A stretch of 64,000 bases of DNA from G965237725 sp965237725 (GTDB lineage: Bacteria; Pseudomonadota; Gammaproteobacteria; Arenicellales; Poriferihabitantaceae), in contig OZ250151.1 of NCBI GenBank assembly GCA_965237725.1, positions 1,426,001 through 1,490,000 of the forward strand, in the 5' to 3' direction. How positions within the stretch are numbered: position 1 is the first letter of the stretch; each line of letters begins with the position of its first letter. The notes beneath the pieces were generated by a model. That model did not search any database. It was not told the DNA's origin and saw only the letters and a program-made list of their open reading frames with translations. Below are positions 43,642 to 52,949 of the stretch, in pieces. Made by a program: the position numbers and the translations under genes.

Positions 43642-44247
43642 CTACTGAATTTTTTGAAGTATTTTAATAAACCGCATGGCCTGCTGTTCCATATCTACCG
43701 TAAGCTCATTGACTCTGCCGCGGAAATATCTATGAAACATGAGGCTGGGTATACCAACGGACAAACCTGCCGCGGTGGTCACCAATGCCTCGGAAATGCC
43801 TTCAGCCAAAGCCTGGGGGTCGCCAACCCCAAAAGTTGTAATCGCGGAAAACACCTTGATCATACCGATAACCGTGCCCAGTAATCCAAGCAAAGGTGTA
43901 ATTGCCGCTATGGTACCCAGAGTTTGAAGATGTTTTTCCAACTCATGGACGACATGGCGGCCGGCTTCTTCCACCGCTTCCTTGACCACTACACGATGCT
44001 GGTTTGGCGTTCTCAAGCCCGCCGCCAATACTCGGCCAAGCGCGGATTGCGCCTCAATTTCTTTTATAGTACCTGAATCCAACGTTCCCTTTCGCAGTAA
44101 CCTGGCTATATTTTCTGTTGTTTCCGGCGGCGCAACGTTATTCTTTTTCAAAGACGAAAATCGCTCAATAACAATGGCAAATGCAATCACAGAGCAAATC
44201 AAAATCGGCCAAATCAGGAAACCGCCTGCTTTCAATAACTCAAACAT
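43642..44247 (-). CDS. exbB: ExbB/TolQ/MotA family proton channel protein
   Basis: A 201-residue protein with three hydrophobic segments: the first near residues 9-27, the others in the ITPLLGLLGTVIGMIKVF and LVTTAAGLSVGIPSLMF regions that mark the MotA/TolQ/ExbB family. It forms the channel with ExbD, encoded 20 bases downstream. The pair stands among glycosyltransferases, which is not its usual surrounding. Confidence 0.93.
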   Translation of the reverse strand: MFELLKAGGFLIWPILICSVIAFAIVIERFSSLKKNNVAPPETTENIARLLRKGTLDSGTIKEIEAQSALGRVLAAGLRTPNQHRVVVKEAVEEAGRHVVHELEKHLQTLGTIAAITPLLGLLGTVIGMIKVFSAITTFGVGDPQALAEGISEALVTTAAGLSVGIPSLMFHRYFRGRVNELTVDMEQQAMRFIKILQKIQ

Positions 44248-44348
44248 GGTTAATTTTTTGAGGAGGGAATATTGGAATAAAATAGTCTACACAAATGCTC
44301 GATCAATATCCATCACTGCAATGGTGAATGCACAAAATCAAATCTATC

Positions 44349-45302
44349 TCAAAACCATAAAAAGGTCTTGAAATATTTAACAATTGCATTGATATGCAAA
44401 TTATTGTGTCTAAGCGCTTCCCGGAAATACGCTCTTGAGCGAACTGGATTTGAATCAGCCAGACACGAACCGATAAAATAATTCCCAGCAGCAAGTTTTG
44501 TCTGGTATTGCGATCCACTGACAGGTTCGGGTCTAATTTTCTCCGCCGCGTCCAGCAAATCCAGTTCACTTTCACCGTCAACCCGTCTTTTATTCATCTG
44601 CGCAATGATTTGCTTCAGCTCTCTTTGGGCGCCAGCATTTATTCCAGTCAAAGACTCAGGATATAAGAATCCGTGATAAAGCGGTCGTTCAATGACACCG
44701 TGACTCCCTTTGGTAATTAACCTGCTCCACAGATCCAGATCCTGGGCGAAATAAAACTGCTTGCGATATCCACCCGCAAGATCGTAATCAGACTTTCGAA
44801 ACATCACCGAGCCGTGGTGGGCCGGGCCGAATAAGCTATTGTGGTTCGAGCTGGTCAGTGCCGTTTGTAATTGTGATTCTTCAATGTTGGCTGTATACAA
44901 AAAATCTCGCTCTTTTGAGTAGATGTTTGCAAATGTAGAGACGATGTTGTACTTCGGATTCGATTCGAGAAGCGAAATCTGATCCTCCAATCGGGTATTG
45001 ATCGAATTATCGCCGACATCTTGCCTGGCAATGTAATGTCCTTCTGCATGCATGCACCCCGAAATTAAAGCCTCGGTAATGCCTTTGTTGGATTGGGTAA
45101 ATGTTTTTATCCGACTATCAGATTTTTTATAGTGTTGTAGTACGTGTTCGGTGCCATCATCAGAGCCATCGTCTACGATCAAGAATTCAAAGTCTGAAAA
45201 TGTTTGGTTGAGAATACTGTCAATGGTGGTGGATATTTGCTCCGCGCCGTTGTAAACGCTCATAACAACCGATAGCAGAGGTGTTTTATGCATTTCTGCC
45301 AT
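44349..45302 (-). CDS. Family 2 glycosyltransferase
   Basis: 317 residues: LLSVVMSVYNGAEQISTTID, FEFLIVDDGSDDGTEHVL, and HYIARQDVGDNSINTRL, where the metal-binding DxD reads QDVGD. SVMFRKSDYDLAGGYRKQF and DLDLWSRLI are characteristic of this subfamily. The ATG overlaps the stop of the upstream GT4 gene (TAATG), so the two are translationally coupled. A second ATG lies three codons in. Confidence 0.86.
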   Translation of the reverse strand: MAEMHKTPLLSVVMSVYNGAEQISTTIDSILNQTFSDFEFLIVDDGSDDGTEHVLQHYKKSDSRIKTFTQSNKGITEALISGCMHAEGHYIARQDVGDNSINTRLEDQISLLESNPKYNIVSTFANIYSKERDFLYTANIEESQLQTALTSSNHNSLFGPAHHGSVMFRKSDYDLAGGYRKQFYFAQDLDLWSRLITKGSHGVIERPLYHGFLYPESLTGINAGAQRELKQIIAQMNKRRVDGESELDLLDAAEKIRPEPVSGSQYQTKLAAGNYFIGSCLADSNPVRSRAYFREALRHNNLHINAIVKYFKTFLWF

Positions 45303-46534
45303 TACCTATCCACGTCCTGCATGGGCTCATCCATGGCCTCATCTATATCCTCATCCATGGCCTCATCTATATCCTCATCCATGACATGAGCGATATCCTG
45401 TTGCATTTTATTCAGAATATCCGGCCAGTGGAATTTATCGCGAACCTGGCTCTGCCCATTTTTAGACATTCGCAAATTAATATCTACTGCGCAGCTGATA
45501 ATCTGCCCTGCTAAATCGTCAGCGTTTTCATTTTCAAACAGGATGCCTGATTGTCCATGTTCGATGATTTCAGGAATTCCGCCCGTGTTACTGGCGATGA
45601 CAATGCACCCCGAGGCCATGCCTTCGAGCACAACATTACCCAGGGGTTCGTCTCTGGAAGGGACACAGACAACATCTGCGTCGAGATAATATGTGCCCAA
45701 TTTATTTCTGCTAACAGCGCCATGAACATTGGCATGAAAATGAATTTTGCTGTTGTCAAATTTGTTTATATCCGCCTGGTCCATCATACCGGCACCGACG
45801 ATGTCTAACCGAAACTTAAAGTTCCTGGCGCTCAAAATTTCACAGGCGTCTAGCAATACATCAAACCCCTTCTCTCTGGAAAATCGCCCGACATATAGCA
45901 GTCTGGTCGTTGGGTCCAAAAATCTTAATGAGGATTTTCGTTCAACTTCCTCGCTACTGATCCCAAGATCACGTAATTCGAAGCCGTTAGGGCAATGTTT
46001 AACTCGACCATGGGTTGCACCGGATTTAATCGCCAGGCGCGCCTGTTCTTTTGACAATGCAAAAATGACATCCGAGTTCTTATAGCAATTCGGCGCCAGC
46101 TTACGGTAATACAATGTGGTTAGTTGATCATAGGTTCCCGGCGGGCGGGTAAAAATATGGCCATGCATAAACATACCATAGGGAATGTTTCGGTTTTTTT
46201 TAAAATACCCACCAACAAAAAATGCGATGGAATAACTGTGGCAAAGAATGAAATCAAATTTGCTGGTTTCATAGTATTTCTGTAGCGCGCGCTTTGCGGA
46301 ATTGACGAAAGAATAATCGTTGGGCACGTGGGCGAATCTTCGCAAATAACCGAATTGTCGAAAGTCTACCTGGATCGTATTTATCGATGAATCCACCTCA
46401 TCCGGAAAGGAATCTGAAACCACCGTAACTTTGTACCATTTAGAAAAATACCTTGCCCTGAGCAGAGCATAATCACCGATGGTTCGACCTCGACATGATC
46501 TAAGTACGATTAGGATATGTTTCTGATGCGCCAC
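45302..46534 (-). CDS. Family 4 glycosyltransferase with repetitive acidic tail
   Basis: 410 residues. The GT-B fold shows an acceptor region with FILCHSYSIAFFVGGYF and MFMHGHIF, followed by LLYVGRFSREKGFDVLLDA. The donor site is SRDEPLGNVVLEGMASGCIVIASNTGGIPE. After the fold the protein ends with about 30 acidic residues in which MDEDIDEA is repeated. That tail comes from a 24-base tandem repeat and is not part of the catalytic fold. Confidence 0.87.
   Translation of the reverse strand: MAHQKHILIVLRSCRGRTIGDYALLRARYFSKWYKVTVVSDSFPDEVDSSINTIQVDFRQFGYLRRFAHVPNDYSFVNSAKRALQKYYETSKFDFILCHSYSIAFFVGGYFKKNRNIPYGMFMHGHIFTRPPGTYDQLTTLYYRKLAPNCYKNSDVIFALSKEQARLAIKSGATHGRVKHCPNGFELRDLGISSEEVERKSSLRFLDPTTRLLYVGRFSREKGFDVLLDACEILSARNFKFRLDIVGAGMMDQADINKFDNSKIHFHANVHGAVSRNKLGTYYLDADVVCVPSRDEPLGNVVLEGMASGCIVIASNTGGIPEIIEHGQSGILFENENADDLAGQIISCAVDINLRMSKNGQSQVRDKFHWPDILNKMQQDIAHVMDEDIDEAMDEDIDEAMDEPMQDVDR
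45331..45383. repeat. 24-base tandem repeat in the 3' end of a glycosyltransferase gene
   Basis: The 24-base unit starting ccatggcctcatctatatcc occurs twice without a mismatch (45331-45354 and 45355-45378) and begins a third time. A degenerate copy precedes it. The unit is a multiple of three, so slippage would lengthen or shorten the acidic tail without shifting the frame. Confidence 0.85.
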
Positions 46535-46565
46535 GAAAAATTCAAAATTTGTTCAGTAAGTTTAT

Positions 46566-47537
46566 TTACTTAAAGTGATCCGAGCGAATCGCCCATTTGC
46601 CAACCCGCTCCCATCCAAATAACTGTGCCAGAGCTTTATAAACATGATAGCCCCATCGTTGTTTCAATTTTTGATTTTCTCCAGGTTCCGCCAGCGCAAA
46701 AAGCACTTTTGATTCTTCAATCAATCCCGCTGCACCACATTGTCTGGACAACAAAAATGCCCCACGTAAAAAGTGCTGGAATTCAACGCCACTTTGATTA
46801 ACACCCGCTAAAATTGCGTGGCCATGTATTTTCCGCCGAGCCGTTGCACTAGAACGTAACTTTTCCTTCGAGTCCAGCATTTGACTACCCAGACGTTGAT
46901 TCTCATGATCTCGAACAATACAGACATAGTCTTCGACGTATCCAAGGCCCCTACTCATCCCGGCTATGCGACAATCATATTCCCAGTCTTCCTCCTGCCA
47001 TAATTCCAGCCAGGGGCCGACTCGATCACATATACTCTTTCTATATAGCGGATTGGGGGTGTCCCACCAGCGACTGGTCACAAACGCGGGAAACATCGAA
47101 GTTTGTTTAACACCTGAGCCCTTCCAGGGTTCGGGGTGATAGTCACCATTTTTAAACTGATACTTTGTCCAGCCGTAGACAACATCGATAGAATCATCCG
47201 AATCAAGCAATCCGACCTGGGCCGTGAATTTATCCGCCAATAAAAGATCATCGCTGTCCAGGTACTGAACAAATTCGCCCCTCGCCATATTCAGCCCCGC
47301 TTGACGAGCAACACCAGGACCGCGAGCCTTCTGGTGTTTGATGGAAAAAATTTTGTCAGAAAATTTAATTTGAAACGTTTTGATGGTGGCGCCCGTATCA
47401 TCCGTAGAACCATCGTCAACAATTATAATTTCAGTATGGGGATATTCCTGCTCCAGCACGCTTTCAATGGCTTGCCCTAGCATTTCCGCTCGATTGTGGA
47501 CGGGAATAATTGTAGAAACCAGGTGTGGAATCATCAT
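46566..47537 (-). CDS. Family 2 glycosyltransferase
   Basis: 323 residues: VSTIIPVHNRAEMLGQAIESVL, EIIIVDDGSTDDTGATI, and EFVQYLDSDDLLLADKF as the metal-binding motif. PLYRKSICDRVGPWLELWQEEDWEYDCRI holds the ED-type catalytic-base region. It lies 32 bases before the GT4 gene on the same strand, so the minus-strand glycosyltransferases here form a series. Confidence 0.87.
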   Translation of the reverse strand: MMIPHLVSTIIPVHNRAEMLGQAIESVLEQEYPHTEIIIVDDGSTDDTGATIKTFQIKFSDKIFSIKHQKARGPGVARQAGLNMARGEFVQYLDSDDLLLADKFTAQVGLLDSDDSIDVVYGWTKYQFKNGDYHPEPWKGSGVKQTSMFPAFVTSRWWDTPNPLYRKSICDRVGPWLELWQEEDWEYDCRIAGMSRGLGYVEDYVCIVRDHENQRLGSQMLDSKEKLRSSATARRKIHGHAILAGVNQSGVEFQHFLRGAFLLSRQCGAAGLIEESKVLFALAEPGENQKLKQRWGYHVYKALAQLFGWERVGKWAIRSDHFK

Positions 47538-47578
47538 TGATTTATATTGTCGCGTCGTTTTGCTACCCGCGCAAAATA

Positions 47579-49375
47579 TTAATTTGCTGATGGTTCGATG
47601 TCATATGACCGAGACCACAAATTAAGCAGTAATAATTTCCAGCTCAAATTTCTGAATAAGCTAATGGCTCTTGGCGGGGGGAAACCCTGCTGATTTTTAT
47701 CGAAAAAACTTTCCATAGCATTGGAAAATCCCAGGTTTTCAGTCCAGCCACCTTTGTCGAGGATGATATCTCTTGCATAGGTTTTAAATATTGATGAGTC
47801 CCCCATCCATTCTGCTGGCAAGCCAATGCCAAATTTTTGCTGGTCTGTAATGTCAGCTGGCAATAAATTATATCTCAGTGCCATACGCCTTATCAGTGAT
47901 TTGGTTTGGTGATTCTCGCCAATAAGCTGCTCCCCTGGAATTCGATATGCAATCTCCGCAATTCTTGAATCCAGAAAGGGCACTCGCGCTTCCACGCTTT
48001 CCGCCATACTGGCTTTATCAACTTTCATTACAAAGTTGTTCGAAAGCTGTTCTCTCGACTCAAATAACCTTATAGCATTAAACAATTCTCCTTTTGTTAC
48101 CTTCAAATATGCTTTCATAATATTTCGATAATCCCAAAATCCTTTACCATATCGCCGCGCCACATATAATCGATACATCTGGAAAAGTCGCCAATCTATT
48201 TTCCAGTCGCTGTTGCCGTCCAGAGCAGGATTAAATCGCCCCCAGTAACCACCAAAAAGTTCGTCAGCGCCTTCTCCAACCAGCACAACCTTGATTCCGC
48301 GTTGACGACATTTTTTGTACATCATTTGGGTAGAAAATACCCCCCAATCAGCAAACAAATCATCCATGTGCCGAGAATTACTGCCCAGATTTTCGATAAT
48401 ATCCTCAGGGGAAATTTCAAACTCCTCGTGTTCGGAGCCAATAATTTTGCTCACCCTTCGTGCCTTGGCGCGTTCATCATTTGAAGATTGACCAAATCCA
48501 AAACTAAATGTCCGGACTTTAGTGACTCGCGCAGCAATGGCTGCCACTATGCTGGAATCCAGACCCCCGGAAAGTAAAATCCCAATGGGTACGTCTGAGA
48601 TCAGTTGCTCGCCAATCACATTGGTTAATGTTAAAAATAGTTCTTCCTCAAGTTGTTCCTGATTGGCATTTCTTGTTGAATTGATATCGGGGGTAAAAAA
48701 GCGCTGAATACTAACTACCTTGTCAATTGAGACAGTCAAAACATGGCCCGGCGGTACTTTATTTATACTCTGAAAAATTGTTTTTGATTTGTCGAATGTA
48801 TAACCAAATTCGAGATACTGGTTGAGGGAATTTTTTTCAATTACCTTTGAAAACTGCGGTAGGGATAGAAACGCTTTTACTTCAGATGCAAATACGATGC
48901 CCTGGTCATCTGGAAGTTGCCAGTAATAAAGCGGCTTAATTCCCATTTGATCCCGAACCAGATACAGCGTTTTGGATTTATGATTCCAGTAGGATATGGC
49001 ATACATGCCCTTGACGCGTTCCAGGCAATCGATGCCCCATTGATCAAACGCGTATAAAAGCACCTCGGTATCCGACTGTGATTTGCATTTGTATCCAATT
49101 TTCTCCAGTTGGTTTCGGATCTCCTGGTAATTATAAATCTCACCATTAAAATTCAGCACATTTCCACTTTTTGAACTGACCATAGGCTGATGGCCGCCGT
49201 CAGACAAATCAATAATACTGAGTCGATTGTGGCCAAGCGCCAATTCATCATCGAGATCAAAAAACACTCCCGAACTGTCGGGACCCCGATGCTTCAAAAC
49301 CTGCATCATCGATGCGAGATAGCTTCGATCAAATCGGGCTTCGGGTGCCAGATACCAACCGCTAATCCCACACAT
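47579..49375 (-). CDS. asnB: Glutamine-hydrolysing asparagine synthetase-type amidotransferase
   Basis: 598 residues. The N-terminal glutaminase domain starts MCGISGWYLAP with Cys2 as nucleophile, and FNGEIYNYQEIR binds glutamine. The C-terminal synthetase domain carries the PP-loop LLSGGLDSSIVAAIAA and LVGEGADELFGGYWGRF. In polysaccharide clusters such proteins often amidate a sugar uronic or amino acid group and do not serve asparagine supply. Which applies here cannot be read from sequence. It is the first gene of its minus-strand run and has a 335-base gap upstream. Confidence 0.92.
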   Translation of the reverse strand: MCGISGWYLAPEARFDRSYLASMMQVLKHRGPDSSGVFFDLDDELALGHNRLSIIDLSDGGHQPMVSSKSGNVLNFNGEIYNYQEIRNQLEKIGYKCKSQSDTEVLLYAFDQWGIDCLERVKGMYAISYWNHKSKTLYLVRDQMGIKPLYYWQLPDDQGIVFASEVKAFLSLPQFSKVIEKNSLNQYLEFGYTFDKSKTIFQSINKVPPGHVLTVSIDKVVSIQRFFTPDINSTRNANQEQLEEELFLTLTNVIGEQLISDVPIGILLSGGLDSSIVAAIAARVTKVRTFSFGFGQSSNDERAKARRVSKIIGSEHEEFEISPEDIIENLGSNSRHMDDLFADWGVFSTQMMYKKCRQRGIKVVLVGEGADELFGGYWGRFNPALDGNSDWKIDWRLFQMYRLYVARRYGKGFWDYRNIMKAYLKVTKGELFNAIRLFESREQLSNNFVMKVDKASMAESVEARVPFLDSRIAEIAYRIPGEQLIGENHQTKSLIRRMALRYNLLPADITDQQKFGIGLPAEWMGDSSIFKTYARDIILDKGGWTENLGFSNAMESFFDKNQQGFPPPRAISLFRNLSWKLLLLNLWSRSYDIEPSAN

Positions 49376-49710
49376 ATTTAATAATCCGCCTGGTTATGTA
49401 TAAAATATTTTAGGGATGATGGCTTTTTTGTCATCGCGATGTTTCCTGGAGCTAAAATTACATTGACTCATCAGTTATCTGATAATATTCATGGGTGTTG
49501 AGTAATATTGATGAACCCTGAATTCGCAGGGTTCTCGTTTGTTTTAGATACTATCAAAATTCAACAGCGGCTTAAATCGAATTCTATCTGTTTATCAGAA
49601 CGGATATAAGCAAAACCGGGGCGATGGAATTTGAAACCGAATTCGCATAGCAGAAAATGTATTAGAGATTAACAAAGCGACAATGCTTTTGAATTTTTTA
49701 CCCAGTTGAA
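49376..49710. other. Divergent intergenic region between asnB and the GT-C gene
   Basis: No reading frame of interest lies here. It should hold the promoters of the two divergent genes, but no convincing sigma-70 pair is visible. One hairpin followed by T-rich sequence is the only structured element and is listed separately. Confidence 0.6.
49513..49545 (+). terminator. Terminator-like hairpin without an upstream plus-strand gene
   Basis: GAACCCTG pairs perfectly with CAGGGTTC around AATTCG, followed by TCGTTTGTTTT on the plus strand. No plus-strand gene ends nearby, because asnB begins on the other strand. It may end a short untranslated RNA starting near 49490 after TTGACT at about 49472, or be chance. 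Confidence 0.45.
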
Positions 49711-50949
49711 ATGAATTTTTCTTCAGCGCTCAATCGAACCGAATATTACTGGCTCGGGCTTTTCATTATCCTTGGGTTAATTTCCATAATAGCAGTAGAT
49801 GGAAAGCCCCTGTTTTCAGATGACAGTTTGTCGTATTTATCTGGCGCAGAATCCATAATTGAATCCGGCGTATACCGGGTATTCGGAGAATCAAACCTGC
49901 ACTACCCCCCAGGCCTGGGATCAATTGTTGCGATAACCTCTAGCTTATTCGGACTGGAAATTAATCAGACTGTTATTGCAATAAATTTGATCGCCTATAT
50001 TTTGAGCAGTTTATTATTGTATGGTGTTTCAAAACAAGTATTAGGGACATCGTTAATGTCGTTATTGGTGACCGGGAGTTTTATCCTCAATAGTTTTTAC
50101 TTGTCCATTTTCGATAAATTTTGGTCAGAGCCATTGTTTATTACCATGTTATTTTTTTTCTTCACAACCCAGATTTCTGGATTTAATGGCAGACTCAATG
50201 GAAAATGCATGGTCCTTGGGATAATACTCGGTTGTATGATTTTGGTACGTTATGCTGGGCTATTTATGATTCCCGTGCTGGCGTATTGCTTCGCATTAAT
50301 GTCGACTGGATTTAAAAAGTGGCTTTTATATTGTGTGATTGGCTATGGCGCGATGCTCGGCGCAATAGTCTTGACGTTATTGCTGTTACATGTTGATCTT
50401 CTATCCAGCCCACCGAGAGCAATTTCGGTTATACCCTTTAGCCTGTCTGAGTACACGCAACTCCTCTCGCTATTATCAAATCAAGTTCTACCCACCCGTA
50501 TTCCCGGAAATATTTCAGAAATTCTTTTTATCGCACTGTTCGCAGGTCTACCCCTGGCATTGTATCTGTATCGTTTTTTTACCAAAAAGTCTGGTATTTT
50601 TCCAACAGCCCGTGATATTCCAGAAAATCAAACAGGCGACGCCATCACTGTGTCCGTACTCGGGGTGTCCATTATTTGTTATTTTGGGTTTTTGGCCTTG
50701 ACCAAATTAATATTTGACACCCAAACACCATTAGATTTACGTATGTATTTTATTAGTTTGTCATTGGTCTATCTAGTTGCTGCCAGGTGTAGTGAATTGG
50801 TATATGCATATACCGCTAATACCGAGCATTTATTGGCCAGATATTTTCTAAGAATACCCTTTATCCTAATTCAATTGCTTTTTGCTGTGGCCATTCTTAG
50901 AAACCTGAAATTTATTATTGTCGAACGCATGCCCGGGTTAGTATATTAA
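49711..50949 (+). CDS. GT-C family integral membrane glycosyltransferase (ArnT/PMT_2-like)
   Basis: 412 residues with many hydrophobic segments. The first loop has LFSDDSLSYLSGAESIIESG, with the adjacent acidic residues typical of GT-C catalysis, and LHYPPGLGSIVA, the YPPG motif of the ArnT/PMT_2 group. Further helices alternate with short loops such as GFKKWLLY. These enzymes use a polyprenyl-phosphate sugar at the periplasmic side to decorate a glycan or lipid. It is followed 42 bases later by the SGNH gene. Confidence 0.8.
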   Translation: MNFSSALNRTEYYWLGLFIILGLISIIAVDGKPLFSDDSLSYLSGAESIIESGVYRVFGESNLHYPPGLGSIVAITSSLFGLEINQTVIAINLIAYILSSLLLYGVSKQVLGTSLMSLLVTGSFILNSFYLSIFDKFWSEPLFITMLFFFFTTQISGFNGRLNGKCMVLGIILGCMILVRYAGLFMIPVLAYCFALMSTGFKKWLLYCVIGYGAMLGAIVLTLLLLHVDLLSSPPRAISVIPFSLSEYTQLLSLLSNQVLPTRIPGNISEILFIALFAGLPLALYLYRFFTKKSGIFPTARDIPENQTGDAITVSVLGVSIICYFGFLALTKLIFDTQTPLDLRMYFISLSLVYLVAARCSELVYAYTANTEHLLARYFLRIPFILIQLLFAVAILRNLKFIIVERMPGLVY

Positions 50950-50991
50950 ATTTTAGACCCCCATCGCTAACCTGTGATTAAAAATTAGCTT

Positions 50992-52008
50992 ATGAAAATC
51001 CGACGTCAGTGGATATTGTGGACATTGATGATTGCAATATTTCTGATTGCCAGCCTGATTGTGCTGGAGCTTACTCTGCGAATATTGGGTTTTGAGCCCT
51101 GGAGATATCAATCATATAATAGTGATCGTGCGGCATTCAATGAATTTGATCCGGTCCGAGGTTGGCGCAACAAACCAGGGTCATACGAGTATCCCGGGTT
51201 TTCAGATGAGGTTAAATCTATAACATTAAATATCGATGAAACCGGAAGCCGGGTCACAGCAAATCATGTATCACAGGGTGAGATAAATATTGCTGTGGTT
51301 GGGGGTTCCTGGGCCCATGGCTGGGCGCTTTCAGATGATCAAACTTTTGCCTGGAAGTTACAACAACAATTTCCGAATGCGCGCTTATTTAACTATGCTT
51401 CTGGTGGCTATGGAACCTATCAATCACTTCTAACCGCAAAAGAAGTATCCAGAATTAACGGCATATCTTTCGACGTTGTTATTTATGGTTATATGGGAGA
51501 CCACCCTAAACGGAACGTTGCACCCGCTTCGTGGTTTGAATTATTATCTAAAAGCTCGCGACGTAATCATGTCTGGGTTCCCTATTGCGAATTCGAAAAA
51601 CACGGGGAATTTGTATGTCGGGAAATTGAAAAATATTCAAATTGGCCCTCACGCGAATATTCCGCCTTGACCACTGCTCTCGAACGTCTTTACGCCCAAT
51701 TTAAAGATGGACAACGATTATCCTATCTACGACCCGTTACTGAACGATTATTTATTGAATTCCATAAACTGATGGCATCCGATGGTGGTAAATTTATTGT
51801 GGCACTACTAACCAAACATAATAATCATAATAAATGGGACTACAGAAATTTTTTAAAGGAAAACAATATCGAATATGTTGATTGCGGAATTGAATTGACA
51901 GTAGAACTAAAAATAAAGGGAGAAGGACATCCAAATGAGCGGGCTAATCAGGATTGGGCAAAGTGCATACAACCAAAACTGAAACGGTTGTTGAGAATAC
52001 CAAATTAG
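50992..52008 (+). CDS. Membrane-anchored SGNH/GDSL-like protein
   Basis: 338 residues. A membrane helix at residues 8-28 (LWTLMIAIFLIASLIVLELTL) anchors it, with the rest predicted outside the cytoplasm. VVGGSWAHGWALSDDQTFAWKL contains the GxS block I of SGNH esterases, and LFNYASGGYGTYQSLL corresponds to block II. The DxxH near the end reads GEGHPNERANQDWA. Such proteins add or remove acyl groups on surface polysaccharides. The gene pairs with the GT-C gene upstream. Confidence 0.75.
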   Translation: MKIRRQWILWTLMIAIFLIASLIVLELTLRILGFEPWRYQSYNSDRAAFNEFDPVRGWRNKPGSYEYPGFSDEVKSITLNIDETGSRVTANHVSQGEINIAVVGGSWAHGWALSDDQTFAWKLQQQFPNARLFNYASGGYGTYQSLLTAKEVSRINGISFDVVIYGYMGDHPKRNVAPASWFELLSKSSRRNHVWVPYCEFEKHGEFVCREIEKYSNWPSREYSALTTALERLYAQFKDGQRLSYLRPVTERLFIEFHKLMASDGGKFIVALLTKHNNHNKWDYRNFLKENNIEYVDCGIELTVELKIKGEGHPNERANQDWAKCIQPKLKRLLRIPN

Positions 52009-52010
52009 AT

Positions 52011-52913
52011 TTAAGTTTTGGGTTTTTGGTTGGTCTTTGCCATCCCATAGGCCATACCGCTTCGAATGATACACTGGCGGAAATTGTCACCCCTGCCAGT
52101 TAATTGCTGATATAGACCACGAACTAAATTTTCCAATACACCAAATATCCAGTAACCCGAAGCTTCCGAACCGTGTATTTGACTATGGGCGATACTACTT
52201 TGTACCCCATACTTCCATAATGAAATAAATTTTAACCGAGCTGCGTCTACGTAGTGAAAACAGATCGATTCAGCTATATATACCCCCGTAGCGCCGCTGT
52301 TTTTTGCACGCTCAAAAAATTCTGTTTCTTCTCCTCTGCCTAATTCGTCACCACTTCGTCCAAGGGATTGATTGAAATAGCCTATTTGTTCTATGAGGGG
52401 TTTTCTGATTGCAAAGGATCCGCCCATGGGTCCAGGTTCTGCTGCGGTGAACGCTCTGGTATCGTCCCCTAAATCGAATGTGCCAAAAACCCCCGACAAG
52501 AGTGGCATTTTTTCATCCTTTACCCATTGCGGTTTTCCGTCCGGCCAATAAGGAATGATGCGCCCGCCAAAAAATAAACTCTCCGGATGTTGCTGAAATG
52601 CATCAACACAGGCGGAAAACCACTTCTCGTGTAACCGCATGTCGTCGTCCACAAAAACAAGGGTATCTCCCCTTGCCTGTCTGATTCCTGTGTTTCTCGC
52701 GTAGGCCAAACCCTGGTTTGACTCATTAATCTCCCTTATGTGCAATTTTTGTCTGTAAGATTTAATCACTGCGGAGGTCTGGTCCACAGAATTATTATTA
52801 ACCACCAGAACTTCCGTCATCCATTGATTGGTTGCTTGCTCAACGAGATTCGATAAAACCGTATTCAGTTTCTCCTGCCGGTTATAGGTGCAAATTATGA
52901 TGGTTACTTTCAT
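52011..52913 (-). CDS. Family 2 glycosyltransferase
   Basis: 300 residues: VTIIICTYNRQEKLNTVLSN, VLVVNNNSVDQTSAVI, and TLVFVDDDMRLHEKWF as the metal-binding motif. RGEETEFFERAKNSG is at the usual catalytic-base position. The reading starts with ATG 52913. It converges on the SGNH gene with two bases between stops. The downstream direction is otherwise open. Confidence 0.87.
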   Translation of the reverse strand: MKVTIIICTYNRQEKLNTVLSNLVEQATNQWMTEVLVVNNNSVDQTSAVIKSYRQKLHIREINESNQGLAYARNTGIRQARGDTLVFVDDDMRLHEKWFSACVDAFQQHPESLFFGGRIIPYWPDGKPQWVKDEKMPLLSGVFGTFDLGDDTRAFTAAEPGPMGGSFAIRKPLIEQIGYFNQSLGRSGDELGRGEETEFFERAKNSGATGVYIAESICFHYVDAARLKFISLWKYGVQSSIAHSQIHGSEASGYWIFGVLENLVRGLYQQLTGRGDNFRQCIIRSGMAYGMAKTNQKPKT

Positions 52914-52949
52914 TACGGGAATTAATTATTCTGGCCATCATGTAGGTTA

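Noticed and set aside
45331..45383. CRISPR-like repeat
   Set aside because: Units are directly adjacent without spacers and in frame with a glycosyltransferase.
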